The position numbers and the translations under genes are program-made. This document shows positions 46,393 through 58,800 of a stretch of 64,000 bases of DNA, in pieces. Under the pieces are notes generated by a model, which was not told the origin of the DNA, did no database searches, and was given only the letters and a program-made list of their open reading frames with translations. This stretch comes from Saccharina japonica. Taxonomy: Eukaryota > Sar > Phaeophyceae > Laminariales > Laminariaceae. Where the stretch lies: assembly GCA_008828725.1 (NCBI GenBank), contig MEHQ01001485.1, positions 62,001 to 126,000 of the forward strand. Reading direction: 5' to 3'. Numbering within the stretch: position 1 is the first letter of the stretch; every line of letters begins with the position of its first letter.

Positions 46393-49300
46393 TGATGGTT
46401 CTTATGTTTCGGTTCAGAGTGGCACATCACAGCACACTGTTAATAATATGAGTACTATGTACCACACCAGGAACTTACATACCACTATGGGAAACGCATA
46501 GCTAGCGCCACCGGCGGAGCCGTGGCCGTACCGCTACTTCATATAATATCACAACACCCCAGTTTATGTCAACATCGTATCAATTATGGTAACCCTTTCT
46601 GAGAGTAGTACGTACGCAATTTCTTTGTATCTGGTGGTACCTGCATACCTGGTATAACGAAGTGTCTTACATGTATGCAAAGGAGCCGTAAGGCCTTCAC
46701 GAACATAAAACTGTCCGCGCACAGAGCACTACCGTTTACACCAGGTACATAAGATACGTAGCACAGCAGGAAATTAAATTATCAAACACCCCTTCAATCT
46801 ACTCTCACCAATCTCTACGTGCCAACCAAAATCTTTGAGGTACAGAGGGAGGGAGGGAGGGAAGGAGGGAGAGGGGGAGGAAGGGCAAATATTTTACTCC
46901 TGCGGCATTTTTCCCAAGCTCGAAACAGTTTTCTAACTGCAATTCTTCAACACTGTGGTACCAGGGTACGTATTTACGTGAACAGTACGGGCATACACCC
47001 ATAAATCGCACAAAGCACCGTGCGTCGAATCATGTCTGGTGTACTTGGTATACTAACAGCCTGGTATTCGCATCACGAGGTATCTCAAGACAAATACAGC
47101 AGTACATCCATATGAGCACTTTTCATGTACCTTGCTCTGCTGGCTTCGTACAGTATAATCCCAGTGACGCTGGCTATACCGCTGCTACTCTTATCAAGTA
47201 GCAGTTCAGGGCTGCAGCGCGACAATGCATTAGCACAGCATTTCAAGAAGAAGCTAGCACGGCATCGAAGGAAAGCACACAACCGAAACATAATAGCTAT
47301 GATTAGTGGGATGGTGTGCTAATCGACGATACTACTGCTGTTGCTTGCTGTTACTGTTGCTGCTGTTCTGACACTTCTTGTTGTATTCTCGTGTTTGCGT
47401 GCTCTATGCCTGTGCTCGTACAGTGGTCGTCATTTGATAAAACCATTCTATTTCCAGAATAACTCCATATATACATTGCTTTGTTCAGTGGAATTACAGT
47501 AAAACAATACTGAACAGCCCAGAATAAAGATACGTATATGCACGAATGGCATTTTGCCCGACCGATCGATTTGACGAACAAAAAGGCCTGTACGGTAACG
47601 CAAGGAAATGTTGCCCCCCTCAGACCATTGCTGGCTTCCTTCAAGCCCTTGTGGCCAGCACACCATCCTCCGATCTGCCGGCAAGTCGTGTCTCTCCGAA
47701 AGGAAAAACACAGAGCAAGTCGGTCGTTCAGCTCCATGTACCACGAAACATACTAGGGCCAGGCGCACACTGAAACCGCCTCTAAACGAAGGCCGCGGAC
47801 CACCGCAAGAGAGAGCGCAACACAGCAACGTTGACGTTTAGTTGTTTTTAAAGCTTGGCTCATTACAGCAAGCAGTAAAACCCCGCGTTGTTGCCGTCGA
47901 ATGCGATTTTTGCTGTACTTTCTCGCCGAAGCGCCATTGTTAGGCTCGTTTCTGATCCTGACGATAATAACCCTCACCCTATACCCGTTTCGAGCGGTTT
48001 CCCTTAACGCACAGCAGAGGTGATACGAAGCAGGCGCGATACACCCGCTGTCACACTGCCCTGCGTGTTCGACGGTAACCCGGTATCTGTCTCGCTGCCT
48101 GTGCGGCGCCTGTGGTCATATGTGGTTCCGCTGTACTGATGGTCCGCGGACATTGATGCGTTGTTACATCACAATCCTGCTATACTCGGCTGATCGAGCG
48201 TGGTCATACATGAATTGTCACAACTAATGTAATTACAAAAACACGCAGCCGCCTTACGACAGATAGGCACCGAGGATGAAGGCACGCGGCGCATTTCACC
48301 TCATCCGCGACAGCCTGAAGCAGCTCGCAAAGAACTCTGTAGCAGTTGAGTCGTCTTGTTGGTCGAGCCGACGACCGGAGAGAAGCGCGGGTGTGCCAGC
48401 GGTGTTCCAACATTTTGTTCAACCGGCTAAGAAGTTAAAGTATTCAAGGTGGGAAGGGGGTCGATATCTGGAGAGGTTTGCAAGTTCTTACACCTGTACC
48501 GGCACCAAGCGCTTGCTTCCTATCGTTCTTAATATGCTTCGTACTACAGTAGTCGTGCACGTACTCGAGTTGGTATGCATTTGGAGGTATTTGATGCATG
48601 CGTTGTGGGCTTTCGTCGGCAGTTGTTTTCCGCGGGTGTTTACATTGGCGTCCTTTTGCTGGATGTTTTACTGTGTTTTGTTGTGTTAGTTAGCGGTTTT
48701 GCTTCGGCGTCGTTGAGTTGTCGTGGGTATTATGTTTTGTCGTAGATTGGTAGTGGATATTTCGTTTTAACTTCGTGTTTGTTTTTCGTCCTTGTTCATA
48801 GGTACTCGTGTGTTTTTTGGACTAGGTTTGATATAGGGGTTTGTGGTTGAGGGGGTGTGGTTCCAGTGTTTGGGTTTCTTTGGGTTGGGTTCGTTTGTCT
48901 TTCGTGAGTGCTTCGGGTCTTGTGTGTTTTGTTGCGTATCGTGGGTTTTCGCGGTTTTTGTAAGGATTTTTTTATTTTATTATGGTATCGTGGATCTTTC
49001 GTTGGTACGTTGTACGTGTTTTTTCGTGGTGTTTCATGAGTTTTCGTGGAGAGCGCAGCGTTTGGATGGTATATAAAAAAAAACACTACTGTAGGGAAAA
49101 CACTGTGCAATAAAAAAACAAGATTTGACGGTTCCAAACGAACGTATGTCTTCGAGTATCTCGAGTCGAAGCCTGGAACAAGTGCGCCGAAATAGTCTGG
49201 TAGAGATGGCATCGTAGCTCTTGACATCTGGCTTATTACAGGGCGTCGGGTCTGTATTAGTAGTTGTAGGCGTTTGTTAATCAGCACACCGTTCAAGTAG

Positions 49301-49751
49301 GTCTAACGTTTGTGCACCCGGACTACAGCAAAACACGCTGTCTCTCTTTACAGTACACACGTTTTAACTGCGCCCAGTCTGTTTCAGCACCTGCATAGAC
49401 CGCGACGGTCGATTTTTTCTGAGCCATGTGTGGCCCTTTGGCTCAAAAACCACATTGTGTTTCTCTACTCGCTACATGCCAGTGTACCAGCTTCAGCCTG
49501 AGTGCCTATTATGTCCACCCTGCGATAGCCGGTCTTTGGTGCCGCGTTATTTTGCGGCCACGCTCTTGCTGTCAGATACAATAGTTTAGCAGTTGTACCT
49601 TGCGTCATATAAATGGATGTAATTACGTCCTGGATAGCCAGCCTTACTTCAGGCGACGTTATTTCGCGCCCACAAGCGAAATACCTCACGAAAGTGCAAC
49701 GACATAGGCAATACAGAAACAAAAAACACATACTCGTACCGCGAAAATCTA
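46393..49751. other. Intergenic, no gene recognised
   Basis: Features seen: a purine tract (GAGGGAGGGAGGG type) at 46846-46886, a CTG patch at 47330-47365, and a plus-strand G/T-rich, C-poor stretch at 48640-49070. ORFs on both strands (for example 47351-47737 minus) show no domain. Parts could be 3' sequence of the minus-strand genes to the right. Confidence 0.4.
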
Positions 49752-50007
49752 TCAGAGCGACAGCAGAAAGCCCATCCGAGTAGGTCTGAGGAACAATATC
49801 GAAATATATGCGAAGACGAAAAGGCCTACTACAACACCGTAGATGTTGCCCCTGACCGCAGGAGGAGCACCTTCTGGAGAACTAGGAAATGCGGTACAAA
49901 ACGTAGAGGCTTGGCGTAAATTGTCGGAACCGTTCCACTGCACGCTCCAAACTTCCATCGCAGGCAGTTTACGCTCTTCTTCATCAATTTCCGGAGTTCG
50001 ACTAGAA
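49752..50007 (-). CDS. Terminal exon of a minus-strand gene, C-terminal membrane segment
   Basis: Minus-strand acceptor TTAGTTATTCACAG precedes an 84-residue reading frame ending in a stop at 49752. The acidic start (RTPEIDEEERKL) is followed by a Cys/Pro-rich part and a hydrophobic stretch GVVVGLFVFAYISILFL close to the C-terminus, suggesting a tail-anchored or type I membrane protein. One base completes a codon from the previous exon. No family was recognised. The exon upstream could not be joined with matching phase. Confidence 0.45.
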
Positions 50008-50017
50008 CTGTGAATAA

Positions 50018-50306
50018 CTAACGAGCAATGGATACACGTACGTCAAGGCAGCGGGCTTGAGCTGTGGGGTAATATTTGTTTGGACTACGCATGAAGCGAC
50101 CGTAGATCCCACTTGAGTACGGACTTATGCCTCCTTCAACGCTGTACCCTCGTACCAATAATTGAATGGTTGGTACAAAGCCCCTGCGGGTTATACTCGA
50201 GGTGTCGCCGAAATGTTTAATCACGTCCCTTACTCTATCTACACTGGAGCCGTGCATCCACCATGAACACTGTACACGAGGGGCTGCGGTGTCGGGGCCA
50301 TCGTCT
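50018..50306 (-). CDS. Probable internal exon(s), unknown protein
   Basis: A minus-strand frame open over about 95 codons includes VQCSWWMHGSSVDRVRDVIK and IYGRFMRSPNKYYPTAQARC. The amino-acid mix is protein-like, unlike the low-complexity ORFs around it. Possible acceptors are CTTGGCAG near 50305 and GTGTACAG near 50290. Possible donors are GTAAGG at 50233 and GTACGT near 50040. Exact borders are undecided. It lies between the exons at 50667-50765 and 49752-50007 and probably belongs to the same gene. Confidence 0.4.
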
Positions 50307-50666
50307 GCCAAGCACAAAATGCTCAGCATTTTTACTGCACGCACCATGAGCTACTGCACACATATTCATGCGGCATCAACACCGATGGATGATATGTCCT
50401 GTTGCATTCTGCATCCCACTTTGCCCACGAAGGTGTTATGTGCCTACGCTTTGTCCTCTTAGCCTAGTTCGGCCCAGGGCAATTCGCCTAGCGTACAAAG
50501 ACTGCCCCAAAGGGGCTGTTGACGGTTGTTGTTCCATTGCAGCCCAGTCAAACATGTACGAAGTCAACAAAACAACGGAAACGCGGGGGTTAAGAATCGC
50601 CCTTCACCGGTGCAGCACGACTGTTCTAAACGTGAGCATTGTTTCGGCGGCAATACGCCTCCTTAC

Positions 50667-50765
50667 ACTCTTCACGAAAACCACGTATTTGCTGACCTCG
50701 TCCAGATTCGTCTTTGTTTCACCGTCCACTATTTGCTGACATGTATCGCAGGTCAATACCGCTAT
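50667..50765 (-). CDS. Internal exon of 33 codons, unknown protein
   Basis: Acceptor GAAACGCTCAG, donor AGT followed by GTAAGG, both phase 0. The peptide starts IAVLTCDTCQQIVDGETK and ends VFVKS. The pair of good splice sites around an open frame supports a real exon. The CDTC motif is suggestive of a metal or disulphide pair, but no domain is assignable. Confidence 0.5.
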
Positions 50766-51906
50766 CTGAGCGTTTCCTTCAACAGGTAAATAGAGCGACC
50801 ACATAGCGAAAGAACTACGCAAATGTACACCTGTATGCACGCGGTACACCGATGTCTACTTGTTAATGTGTCGCCCCCATATAATACACACCTTGGGTAT
50901 TACATAAAAAAACAACGTAGAATGCAGCTTGCCGTAATAAACTCATAAATCGGCGATGTTCGCGATATCGATCTTTTCATGGCGAGTACAATCGTTTCAA
51001 CGGATGCTCGATGCACATCGCCAAACAGTTGCTTCCGTACTGAAGCACGGGGGAAGAGCGTGGTGATGAGGCACTGCAAGGGTCTGCTGATTGGCAAGCC
51101 TTCATTATCCCCGAGGTTCAGGTTCTCCCTCCAGCTACAGCCTGGCCCGGTGTGGGCTGTTGGTCCTAGAGGACGACGACAAGTACCTGCATATGAAACA
51201 ATATTGGGGGGCGCTTTGGTTTGAAATCTGGAGTGAACTACTGTTGTTCAGTCGGAGAACATCATCCGTGGCAGGGGAAATACGAAATGGACACCGACAT
51301 TTCCTCGGCGCAGGTCGATATGGTCGGTGTACATGTGTACATGGACGATTAATGGGAGAACACGGCCACCCAATAACACAATATCCTGTATCGGGATACC
51401 GATACGAAGTGTTGGGGCGTATCTACGACAAACGAAGTACATTAAATATGTCTGAGGTATACCTCACAGAGAAAGTGCTTGGACCCCCCTGACGGATGCG
51501 GTCGTGGGCCCGGCGTTACGATAGCACAGCCTCTTGATATACGGGAACACTAAATCTCTTGGGGAAAACATCGCCTGCGAGTTTGAAGCAATGTAGGCCA
51601 AGCCACACACCTAATGCGGCAAAAGAACCAGCAGAAGGATTTATTTGATCACATTAAGTCCATTAGCATGAGTATAACATACTACATCATCGGCAATGCA
51701 GCACCTCGTACGCTCCCTGCTGCTTGGAGACTCGTTAAAACGTCTGACTCCGGAAACTCGGCGGGAGGCGAGAGAATATATTAACTTATGCATGCTTATG
51801 CATGTCGGGGGAGCGTTCCGTCGCAGCATCATGTAAAATTCGAAACGCTTACTATATATCGCTAGAGTATATGGATAGGTATACAATATGGATTTTCTCA
51901 CCTGCG
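50766..51906. other. Region between two minus-strand genes
   Basis: Overlapping plus-strand ORFs at 50979-51492 have no domain. A strong donor-like CGCAG followed by GTGAGA on the minus strand (51895-51905) lies just after the stop of the upstream gene. This stretch may therefore include 3' UTR and a UTR intron of that gene. Confidence 0.35.
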
Positions 51907-52829
51907 TTAGACACCCGTAGTGAGCTGCCTAAACGCCTTGCCGAGTGGACCGTCCACCTTGTAGTCATCTTCCTGCCCGCGAATCGATTCAAGACCGGAC
52001 ATAATCTTGGCGCCGTGTTCGTCGACCGTCGGCACGGTCGTCTCGCCAATGATACCTTGCATCGTGTCATCCCGCTTGATGCCCGAAAACCCGAGGTTCA
52101 TCTGAAACGTGGTATGCTCCGGAATGTCGAATGTGTCTGTGGGGTCCCTCTCCGGCAGCTGGTGCAGCTTGCCGTGGTTGAGACGCAGGGTGAGTTTCGG
52201 GGTGATGATCTGGAACGAAACGTGGTCGGACTGGTGAGTGAATAGGCTGTCGCGTTCCACAGCGTTGGATACGTACTCCTCGCATTCGGTCTGATTTGTC
52301 GCGGAGGGATCTTCTGCAATCCAGCGGTCCATGGCCGGCATGTTCGAAAGACGGCGCGCTTCCTGGGCTGCCAGAAGCTCGGCCTCGCGTACTTTCTGCT
52401 GCCAGTACCGCTCAAAACCGAAGGGCCGACACTCCCCAGGAATATTGGCAGCTGCAAACGACACGCCGGGGCCCAGTTCTATTTTTCCTGGGCTGACCAC
52501 CGTCATGCCATCGAGCACCACCGCCAAGGCACCGTCACCGATGCATGGCTGCCCATCTGCAGGGCAGCTGGTGTCGAGCACGCTGGGTTCGCGGACGAAG
52601 ATGACGATGCTGTGGCCCACGCCGTCTTCATCCTTGATCTGAACGCTGATGCCGGTGATGTACGTCACCCCGGGCAGATCAGCCATCGGTGCTGAGACCC
52701 TCATGTTGACGTGGTCCGTGCCCCACGCCGAGAGCAACGCGTACCAGCTGTTCGACTGCCCGGTGAAGTCGAACGTCTGGCCCGCTAGTCCAACGAGATG
52801 GGGGTCGCCATGGACGATAGCGTTCGTGC
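51907..52829 (-). CDS. Terminal exon: GDPH root-cap/VWD-like domain
   Basis: A 923-bp exon encoding 306 residues plus stop. Acceptor TTAATGTGTGTTTCAG; two bases complete a Gly codon begun in the previous exon. HGDPHLVGLAGQTFDF lies at the start, SNSWYALLSAW follows, then a Cys pair region (DTSCPADGQPCIGDG), FGFERYWQQK and an Ala/Glu-rich helix. The C-terminus DGPLGKAFRQL recalls the closing motif of plant root-cap domain proteins. The stop lies five bases before a good GTGAGA donor. Confidence 0.8.
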
Positions 52830-55800
52830 CTGAAACACACATTAAGTATAAGAGAACAAAATGTCAGGACGATTGGTTGAATTGTTTTCATATACTACAC
52901 GACGTCAATGGTATGAGATGTCGTCTTCATGCACGAAAATCCCGCGTGGTCGCCCTGGTACAATGATCGTCTAGCGGTGTCGCGCTTGCCAGCCCCCACA
53001 CTTGATATAAATATACTTGAAGCGTTTGCACCTTTTTGGTCGCTTGCTCAACACGCTACCGACACACACTCTCGCTTCTAATCATCGAGGTTCCAGGTGT
53101 GAACAACAACCATTATTTTGAGCGTTTGTCTTTTTCTCGCCTACGCGTGAAACGGGTAGGGTGGATCGTAAATGATCCGAGTCTAGCGGGAAGGCTTCTT
53201 GGCCTGTGTTTTTGTTATTGGATGAGCTGCGGGAAGTTCCACACTACCCGGAGAGTTTACTCTTCGGGTGGCTATCCCCACCGCACCGGGCCCCTTCGGG
53301 GGTCAGGTCGGGTCAACATGCTCAAGTTCCCGAAGGTCGTAGACAGCAAGGGCTGATACTTCCGAGGGGGCATGGAGTGAATTGACACACGACACGAAGT
53401 GCACGAAGTGCACGAAGTGAGACGTGGAAGTGTGGAGGGCGTAAGCTTTATTTTGACCCATCCGCCGGAGGGTAAAAAAAAAAAGAAAAAAAGTAGAGAT
53501 AGCACCTAAAGTGTCTGAGATTCCTTACTCGATTAATTATACAATCACTTTAGTAAGTCACCCTACGAGCAGATTTTTGATACGCACAAAACGCAACCGC
53601 ATCAACAAAAATGAAACATACCACCTTAGGCATACCACGAGTATTTCGGTAAAACAGAAGAAACCAGTATTCAAGCCGTGATGGGTTGCCAAGCCGTGTT
53701 CCGTCGGAAACAATGTATCCCTTTACACGCGTTCTACGATTGGGGCAGCAACTTTGTTGCTGAACAACAAATCGAAATGACGGGGCTCCATTTCCAACGA
53801 TGGTCACAATTTCAACAGTTTATTGTGTTGCAACCTCTTCCATTGTATGCTTAAGGCGGGCCATGGGGTTGTATGCTTAGGTAGTCCTTTATTTGCCTCT
53901 AAGGTCAGTATTTAGGTGACTTGTAGAGTTTTTCTAGGGACTACCCTAAACAACAACATGGTGCACCTTTGTCGTAGCTTGAGTTAAAATGGGGCACCCC
54001 TGTCTTTGCACGCCTCCGCTGAACAGACGACGCCTCGCGCCAGGAGAGATCGCGATGATGTCTTGGCTCTGACATGCACATGTAGCACCGCTTCTCTTTA
54101 CACCACTACCGCCTGCCTCTACGTGCAGGGAAAATCACTCACCCGGGCACGATGCCGGACAGTTTTCCTCGACCCATCGACACATCTGCTGTGCAGATAT
54201 GATGCCGTACCCAGCCTCCGGGCCGAACGTTTCGGGCGCGCCGCCGGCGTCTGCTGTTGCATCTATCGTGTAGTCGTAATTAGTCAGCATTTCTATCATG
54301 TCGCTGTAGGTCACCACCTGAAATAGTTCGTTCACAACAACCAAACCCGGAAGTTATTTATTTTGGTAGATTAGCGGTCAGCGCGCGTATTGGTCTAACG
54401 TTTCGTGAACTACGTGAATGCCACGTGTCATCCCACCTCGGTGGTCTGCAGGTTGACCTCGAACACCATACGAGTGTATGAATATGGATAAAATCCGGTC
54501 GCGTGTGCCAAACACGTAATTGCACATATATTTATGTGCTTGTTTCGTATCGCGAAAATACCACGAGAGCGTGGATAAAGTAAAACAAATTAGGTGAAAA
54601 CGAACGAGCAGCGTTAATGCTCTACCCGCTACGCGATGCAAATAAAACACCACCCGGCGGGGGGGGGAGGGGAAGGCATATCTGACCAAGCAGTATTCAA
54701 AGTAGTAGAAGTTCAGCGTGATTGTTAAACACAACTTAAACAATGGGTTTAAAGTGCACACAGTTCGACGGTCCATCAACAACCCACTCACAAACCCAAC
54801 AATACATGTGCGCGCAGTTCGACAGCGCGAAGCCTTCGTGCGTAGGCGATACGAAACATAAGCGATACCGGAGGGATGTAGGCACGCTTTGTCGACATAA
54901 CTATAAACGTATCAGCACACTGACCTGCCTCTCCGAGAGGCAGCACGCGTCGGCTACGCCGAGGAAATAAAATTACGTATGTGTTCTGCTGACTGTAGCA
55001 TCGAGTTTATCGGTACGTCGTGGAATGAAACCACGACTATATATGTACTAGAAATGGGTTTATGGCATCACCCTGGGGAAGCACGCGGCCCTGATGATCG
55101 CCGCAATCGCTGCGGCCACCGGCGCGGCAGCAGAGGTTCCAGAGAAAGGGTTAAAATCTGCCATTAAGTTTTTCATGAGAAACAGGGAAGCGGGAAGTAT
55201 GACACCAGAGTAAGAAACGCATATGAAACGTCAACCAACACAAATGACGACGCGGGCGTTCTTCACCTACAGCATGTATGCCTCTCTAGCCATATGTAAG
55301 ACAAGGTCGGGAAGTTTCCATCTATGGTCTAAGGACGGATAGTTTCGGGATATCGGAGATCTATACTTTGAGATGTTCCAGGTATTGTCGATATGTGAGA
55401 TTTGTATACCGATAAGGAGGCGCTCAGTCGCTTGTAGCAGGGGGGGGGGTGGCGTCCTGGAACGATTAGCGTTCACACATTTGGAAACGAACAGGAGTAA
55501 AGTCTGCAAAAAAAACAATTTTCCAAAACCTATCACGATCGGCATGTGGCAGTGTAGGACAAAGGGTCTTACCACGCCGAAAACTCAAACTCGATGTTTA
55601 CATAACAACAAAACGCTTCACTACATTCAGGAGAAACGCTCGAGCGTAACAACCATAAATAGTTTTGGGGAGTTAATATTGAAGCATTCATCATCCCCTG
55701 TGCATTGTTCTGTCTATACGCTACAACGCTCAACAAAAGTTTGTCATCGTGGAAGGCGGCTCACGGATCAGATGAAAAATGGCATAATATACCTTCGGTG

Positions 55801-58800
55801 TAGTTTCTAAATGGTTTGTTCGGTGTTAGTGTTTTGTTTCACGCGCCCATTTACCGACTACTGCATGTGCGCGGGAGCATTCGCTTTCGCTCGTTACTGT
55901 TCGCAGTGACGCCGAGAAACACGCCCAAGACACTCAATTCAACAACGAGGCACCTCCTGGTGTGGTAGTTTGAACATCACTAGCGGCGGTCGTGACAGGG
56001 TGGTTGCGCGTGCTCAGACCCTGGCCGTCGTCTACGCGGCACGGCCCGCGCGAGGAGAACACGTCCACTGGTAGAATCTCGGGGTCGGCGAAAGCCCCTC
56101 CGTCGCCAGTTGCTCTTGTCTGCAGGCATGGGCATCGGGTGTGCAAGAATTTGAAATGGACATGTCCGCCAGCCCCGCGGCAGGAGTCAGGCATGTCCTA
56201 GTGATGCGAATCATATTTCATGTGTCTCAACCATATTTGGCCACTGGTAAAATTCGTTGCGCTTTAGCCATCGACAATACATAAGGACTTTCGCAAAAAC
56301 GATTTAAGGGCATCTAACCGTGCCCTAAACATGTTGTCAATGCTTCGAAGAAGAAGCCCTAGTACCAAGACGACCCCACGCATTGAGGTGTTATGCCGAC
56401 AAAATGACGCATGGCAGGAGGGGACAAACTCGTGCACCCCAGATACCCCATCCGCATAAGAGGGGCTCCCCCTGCGTCCTAGGCGTATCTCTCCCATCGA
56501 TTTAAGCACACTCACGTGCGGTATGGCAGCAACGCTGATTGCGGTTCTGGCGCAGGCGTGTCCGTACATGGAACCAGCGTCAGCGACGGTACCAAAGAAC
56601 TGGCTCCCCCATGATAAAAGTTGAATCTCGAACGAATCGAGAGATGTGTCGCCAGTCAGGTGGATCGAGATCAGGTTTATCTGCACGCGCGGCAAGGGTG
56701 AACAAACGTTAAAACGAGCGGAGCGTGCGCGAGAGGTACCTCCTCTTCACGCCGTGTTTTTCACGCCACGTAGCGGAACCTCCTCAGTGAGTGAGTGTGG
56801 ACGGCCCCTGACGTAGGTCATGCAAGCGCTGTCAGCCGGTGTCGACAGAGCGGTTGTTGTGTTTATCGTTCCAGCTGTCAGCAGATTAGATCGAACAAGA
56901 ATGGCAAACAATTCCAACGTTCGATATCCCGCTTCGTCCAAGAGGACAGGGTTGAGAGAAGAAGGGTAAAAAACATGGACAACGTAAAACACTCCTATTT
57001 CCCTGGTAAGCATTGCACGTTCTTTATAACCCGAACGTAGAACCTGTTTAGCTCCTCACTCTTATTTGTGCGTGGTGTTGGCCGCATGCTACGGTAGAAG
57101 TGCACCTGAATTCAGTACACCTACGGTAGAGGTACGAGTAGCACCTGCATACAGTACATGCTCTGAGGGTGGTCACCTGAGGAGCTCTATACTTCGCCCA
57201 AAACCTGATTTGTAGAGGGAACCAAAAGTGCTACCCGATGACCAATCCCATGGCCTAAGCATAGAATGAAACGTTTTTCAAGGCCGTAATTTGAAACAAC
57301 GAAGCTTTTAGGTTAGGGCCCGTTTTAACGCGGAGAAAAACAAAATTCAATTTGGAAAACAATTAAATAAAATCCGCTTTTCATTGGTCAGAACCCGCAC
57401 CACCAGCCAAGATTATACCCCAAGATCCTAATCTTTGGCGCTGGTGCGTGTGTTGTTGACCGATGGAAATTGAATTTGAATTTCTATTTTTCCGAATTGA
57501 ATTTACTTTATATTCGTTAATATGGGCCCTTAAGGAGCCCCGTCTTTTAAGAACTTGTATCAGCCAAAACAAGTATACCTCCATCGTAGCATGCGTCTTT
57601 TTGTTTTTGACTAATTCATACCGGCATATATCTTGGTTGGATACTTCGAACAGTCTTCTTCGAAAGTCTGTTTCGGCCGACATATTGAGCTCATATGATA
57701 AGCCTACAAAATATGGCGAGAACGCCTAGCGTGGTATTGCTCGAATAGTATGCCGGGTGTACAGCATGCTTGGGGAAATTATCCGCTAGGCTCAAACGTT
57801 GAACTTCGTACTCTCTTGCAAAGCAGCATTGAACGCCGAGTCCGTACGGCCATAAAAGAGATGGCAAAGATGTGGCAAAAAAAGTTGGGTCTAATCAAAA
57901 CAGTACTAGCCTGTTGACCAAAACATACGCTGCTCGCACGAAGCATTTAAGGGGGTAGAGGACACGATTTTGTGTGTGTCGTAAACGCTCGTAGCCGCAC
58001 GCCATGGTCATCTCGCCAGGGTACAGTTTAGTAAGTCGTTTCGTACAACGCCGTCGAATGTTGTCAGCTCTTTCCCCCACCCCCGCGTGTGGTTGTGCCC
58101 TGCACTACGGCACTACGGTGGGCTCCTTCCCGACCGCCGGTTCTACTGGTGGAACTGAACGGCCGAAGGCATCCAAATACTTTCGGCACATTCTAGGCAG
58201 CTGCTCTGAGGGTGGCACCAGCAAACGGAAAATAATCGCAGGGTGCAAGCACTAGAACGAACGCTGAGCGCGTTCTAACCTGACCTCCCACTTGCTCTAT
58301 GGGTACCGACCCGGGGAGCTCCCGGCCACCTCGACGCACAACCATACTTGTACGGCATAGCATGAATGCGAAACAGTGTCCCAACCTGTACCACTATGCT
58401 GGGACAAATATACCCCGACGACTAACTAATCATGTATCGTTACCTGTTCGTCGCCAGGCGCAGCCATGAAAGCTGTCGTGTTCCCTGCCGCCTGAGGGAA
58501 ACAGGCAACAATAACAACGGAAGGACGCAACCCGAAACGGGTGATCGATTTGCGCTATGATACCTAGCGTAGCCAACTATACCAATAACAAGTCGGAGAA
58601 TTAACGGTAATGGTCAGCCATAAACAAGATATTATAATACCTAGCCAACTAATGACTAGTGGGCGACTTAATAGTCAGCCTATATTGCAATACCTAGCCA
58701 ATGAATAACTAGTCGACTTATAGTCAGAAAACAAATACATAGTGCAATACCTAGCCAAACAATTAGTTAGTATATGACAAGCCCATCATCGACGACGATC

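Noticed and set aside
48796-49296. 166-codon minus-strand ORF
   Set aside because: The second half is Thr/Pro/Lys low complexity from the G/T-skewed stretch. No homologue or splice context.
53036-53490. Processed pseudogene: plus-strand ORF followed by an A-rich tract in an intron
   Set aside because: The A-run is interrupted and 110 bp from the stop, no source gene is recognised and no target duplication is visible.
53815-53990. Seventh copy of MITE family A (GGTGCACCTTTGTCGTAGC near 53960)
   Set aside because: Only one end-like motif and a weak TTATTGTGTTGC match are visible; too decayed to call.
58004-58390. Extra exons of the minus-strand gene and the plus-strand ORF at 58004-58255
   Set aside because: Possible joins would need an intron of about 50 bp or meet stops; phases do not agree.
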